Source: Brachybacterium nesterenkovii (lineage in GTDB: Bacteria; Actinomycetota; Actinomycetes; Actinomycetales; Dermabacteraceae). From it: a stretch of DNA of 35,194 nucleotides. The position numbers and the translations under genes are program-made. The stretch lies in contig NZ_FWFG01000011.1 in NCBI RefSeq assembly GCF_900163655.1, forward strand, positions 1 through 35,194, given 5' to 3'. How positions within the stretch are numbered: position 1 is the first letter of the stretch; each line of letters begins with the position of its first letter. The notes beneath the pieces are model-generated. The model was not told the origin of the DNA. It searched no databases and saw only the letters and a list, made by a program, of their open reading frames with translations. Below are positions 34,484 through 35,194 of the stretch, piece by piece.

Positions 34484-35194
34484 TCAGCGGTAGGTCACGA
34501 AGCGGGGGTTGCCCCAGATGTTGCGCTCGGAGACGGCGTCGGGGGAGCGGCCGGCGTCGATGACCTTGTTGCCACCGGCGTAGATGCCGACGTGACCGGG
34601 CCACACGACGAGGTCGCCGGGCTGCGCCTGCGACTTCGAGATGCGCTTGCCACCATTGGCCTGAGCCGAGGAGCTGTGGGGGAGCGAGATACCGGCCTTG
34701 GAGTAGGCGTACTTGGTCAGGCCGGAGCAGTCGAAGGCGCGACCCGGGCTGTAGGAGCCCCAGTTGAAGTCGGCACCCTTCTGCGAATGGGCGGCGCGGA
34801 CGATCGCGTTGGAGCTGAAGCCCTCATCCGAGCTCGACTCGTCCGAGTCGTCCTCGTTGTCGGCGCTGCGGGTGGTGCCCTTGCCGACCGAGGCAGGGGT
34901 GGACTCGTTGAGCGCACCGCGGGTCTCGGGGCCGACGCGGCCGTCGACCTTGAGCCCGTTCTCCTGCTGGAAGTCGACGACGGCGGCGTGGGTCGCGGGG
35001 CCGAACTTGCCGTCGACCGCGAGGCTCGCGCCGTTGTGGTTCAGGGCGACCTGGAGGGTCTCGACGGTGCTGCCGCGGTGGCCGCGGGCGACGGTCTTGC
35101 CGGCGGGGAGCACGGCGGCCTGGATGGTGGCGGGAGCCGCAACCTGGGGGGCGGCGACCTGCGGGGCCGCAACCTGGGGGGCGGCGGCCGGGGG
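34484..35194 (-). CDS. NlpC/P60 peptidoglycan hydrolase with PG-binding domain (5' truncated)
   Basis: 236 residues are visible; the N-terminus lies outside the window. Repeats of AAPQV lead to a PG_binding_1 domain (TVETLQVALNHNGASLAVDG, FQQENGLKVDGRVGPETRGA) and a Ser/Asp/Glu linker. The C-terminal NlpC/P60 domain has the catalytic Cys in AFDCSGLTKYAYSKAG and His in WPGHVGIYAGG. The usual third polar residue falls in VIDAGRSPD. Such enzymes cut peptide bonds in peptidoglycan stems outside the cell, as in daughter-cell separation or resuscitation. It ends before a strong hairpin. Confidence 0.88.
   Translation of the reverse strand, partial: PPAAAPQVAAPQVAAPQVAAPATIQAAVLPAGKTVARGHRGSTVETLQVALNHNGASLAVDGKFGPATHAAVVDFQQENGLKVDGRVGPETRGALNESTPASVGKGTTRSADNEDDSDESSSDEGFSSNAIVRAAHSQKGADFNWGSYSPGRAFDCSGLTKYAYSKAGISLPHSSSAQANGGKRISKSQAQPGDLVVWPGHVGIYAGGNKVIDAGRSPDAVSERNIWGNPRFVTYR

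Overview
The window is very GC-rich chromosomal DNA from a Gram-positive actinobacterium, most likely a Micrococcales member. A Dermabacteraceae/Brachybacterium-like host is a guess I cannot prove from sequence alone. The marker genes agree: a mycothione reductase, CarD, the SenX3-RegX3 phosphate system, LytR-CpsA-Psr (LCP) wall ligases, DUF4235, a GuaB1-type GMP reductase, and many GTG starts. At least eight genes carry a TAnnnT -10 box 7-8 nt before the start codon, which indicates leaderless transcripts.

Layout. Positions 1-492 look like the end of an integrated element that stops at the 3' half of a tRNA-Lys gene. From 600 to 8654 lie a membrane protein, a universal stress protein coupled to mycothione reductase, a large LCP protein, GuaB1 and GalE. 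From 8684 to 14136 is the ilvA-ispF-EIIB / ispD / zinc-ribbon / ispD-like / carD / lpqE region, a rearranged form of the actinobacterial lpqE-carD-ispD-ispF block. From 14254 to 17000 are senX3-regX3 and divergent phoU, with an 11-bp-phased PHO-box-like repeat between them. From 17186 to 20071 runs a Rieske-trmB-LCP-DUF4235 operon. From 20160 to 25297 runs a pgmB-GH65 phosphorylase-YihY-def transcription unit. From 25448 to 30336 are SRPBCC and VOC proteins and a coupled hydrolase-ABC transporter operon. The right end has ogt, a yefM-yoeB toxin-antitoxin pair, tRNA-Gly, tRNA-Pro, trigger factor with a histone-like tail, a gene-free lower-GC gap, and a 5'-truncated NlpC/P60 hydrolase.

The most interesting observation is the pair of IspD-family proteins. 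The protein at 10922-11683 keeps the CTP-binding and catalytic residues but lacks the two methylerythritol-phosphate-arm residues (T140 and R157 of E. coli IspD). The protein at 12140-12847, next to carD where ispD normally sits, keeps that arm (S137, R151) but has lost the nucleotide-binding loop and the catalytic Asp and Lys. IspD is a homodimer whose arm residues are understood to act on the neighbouring subunit's active site. A split, obligately heterodimeric IspD is therefore a testable possibility. The alternatives are a dead relic beside a replacement enzyme, or a TarI-like enzyme with another substrate.

Other regulation is readable in places. A promoter with two TGTAC cores spaced exactly 12 bp precedes yefM-yoeB. 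Strong hairpins separate convergent or adjacent units after guaB1, lpqE/regX3, phoU/DUF4235, tig and the NlpC gene. Translational coupling through ATGA or GTGA overlaps is common (usp-mtr, EIIB-ispF-ilvA, pgmB-GH65, YihY-def, trmB-LCP, hydrolase-ABC-permease).
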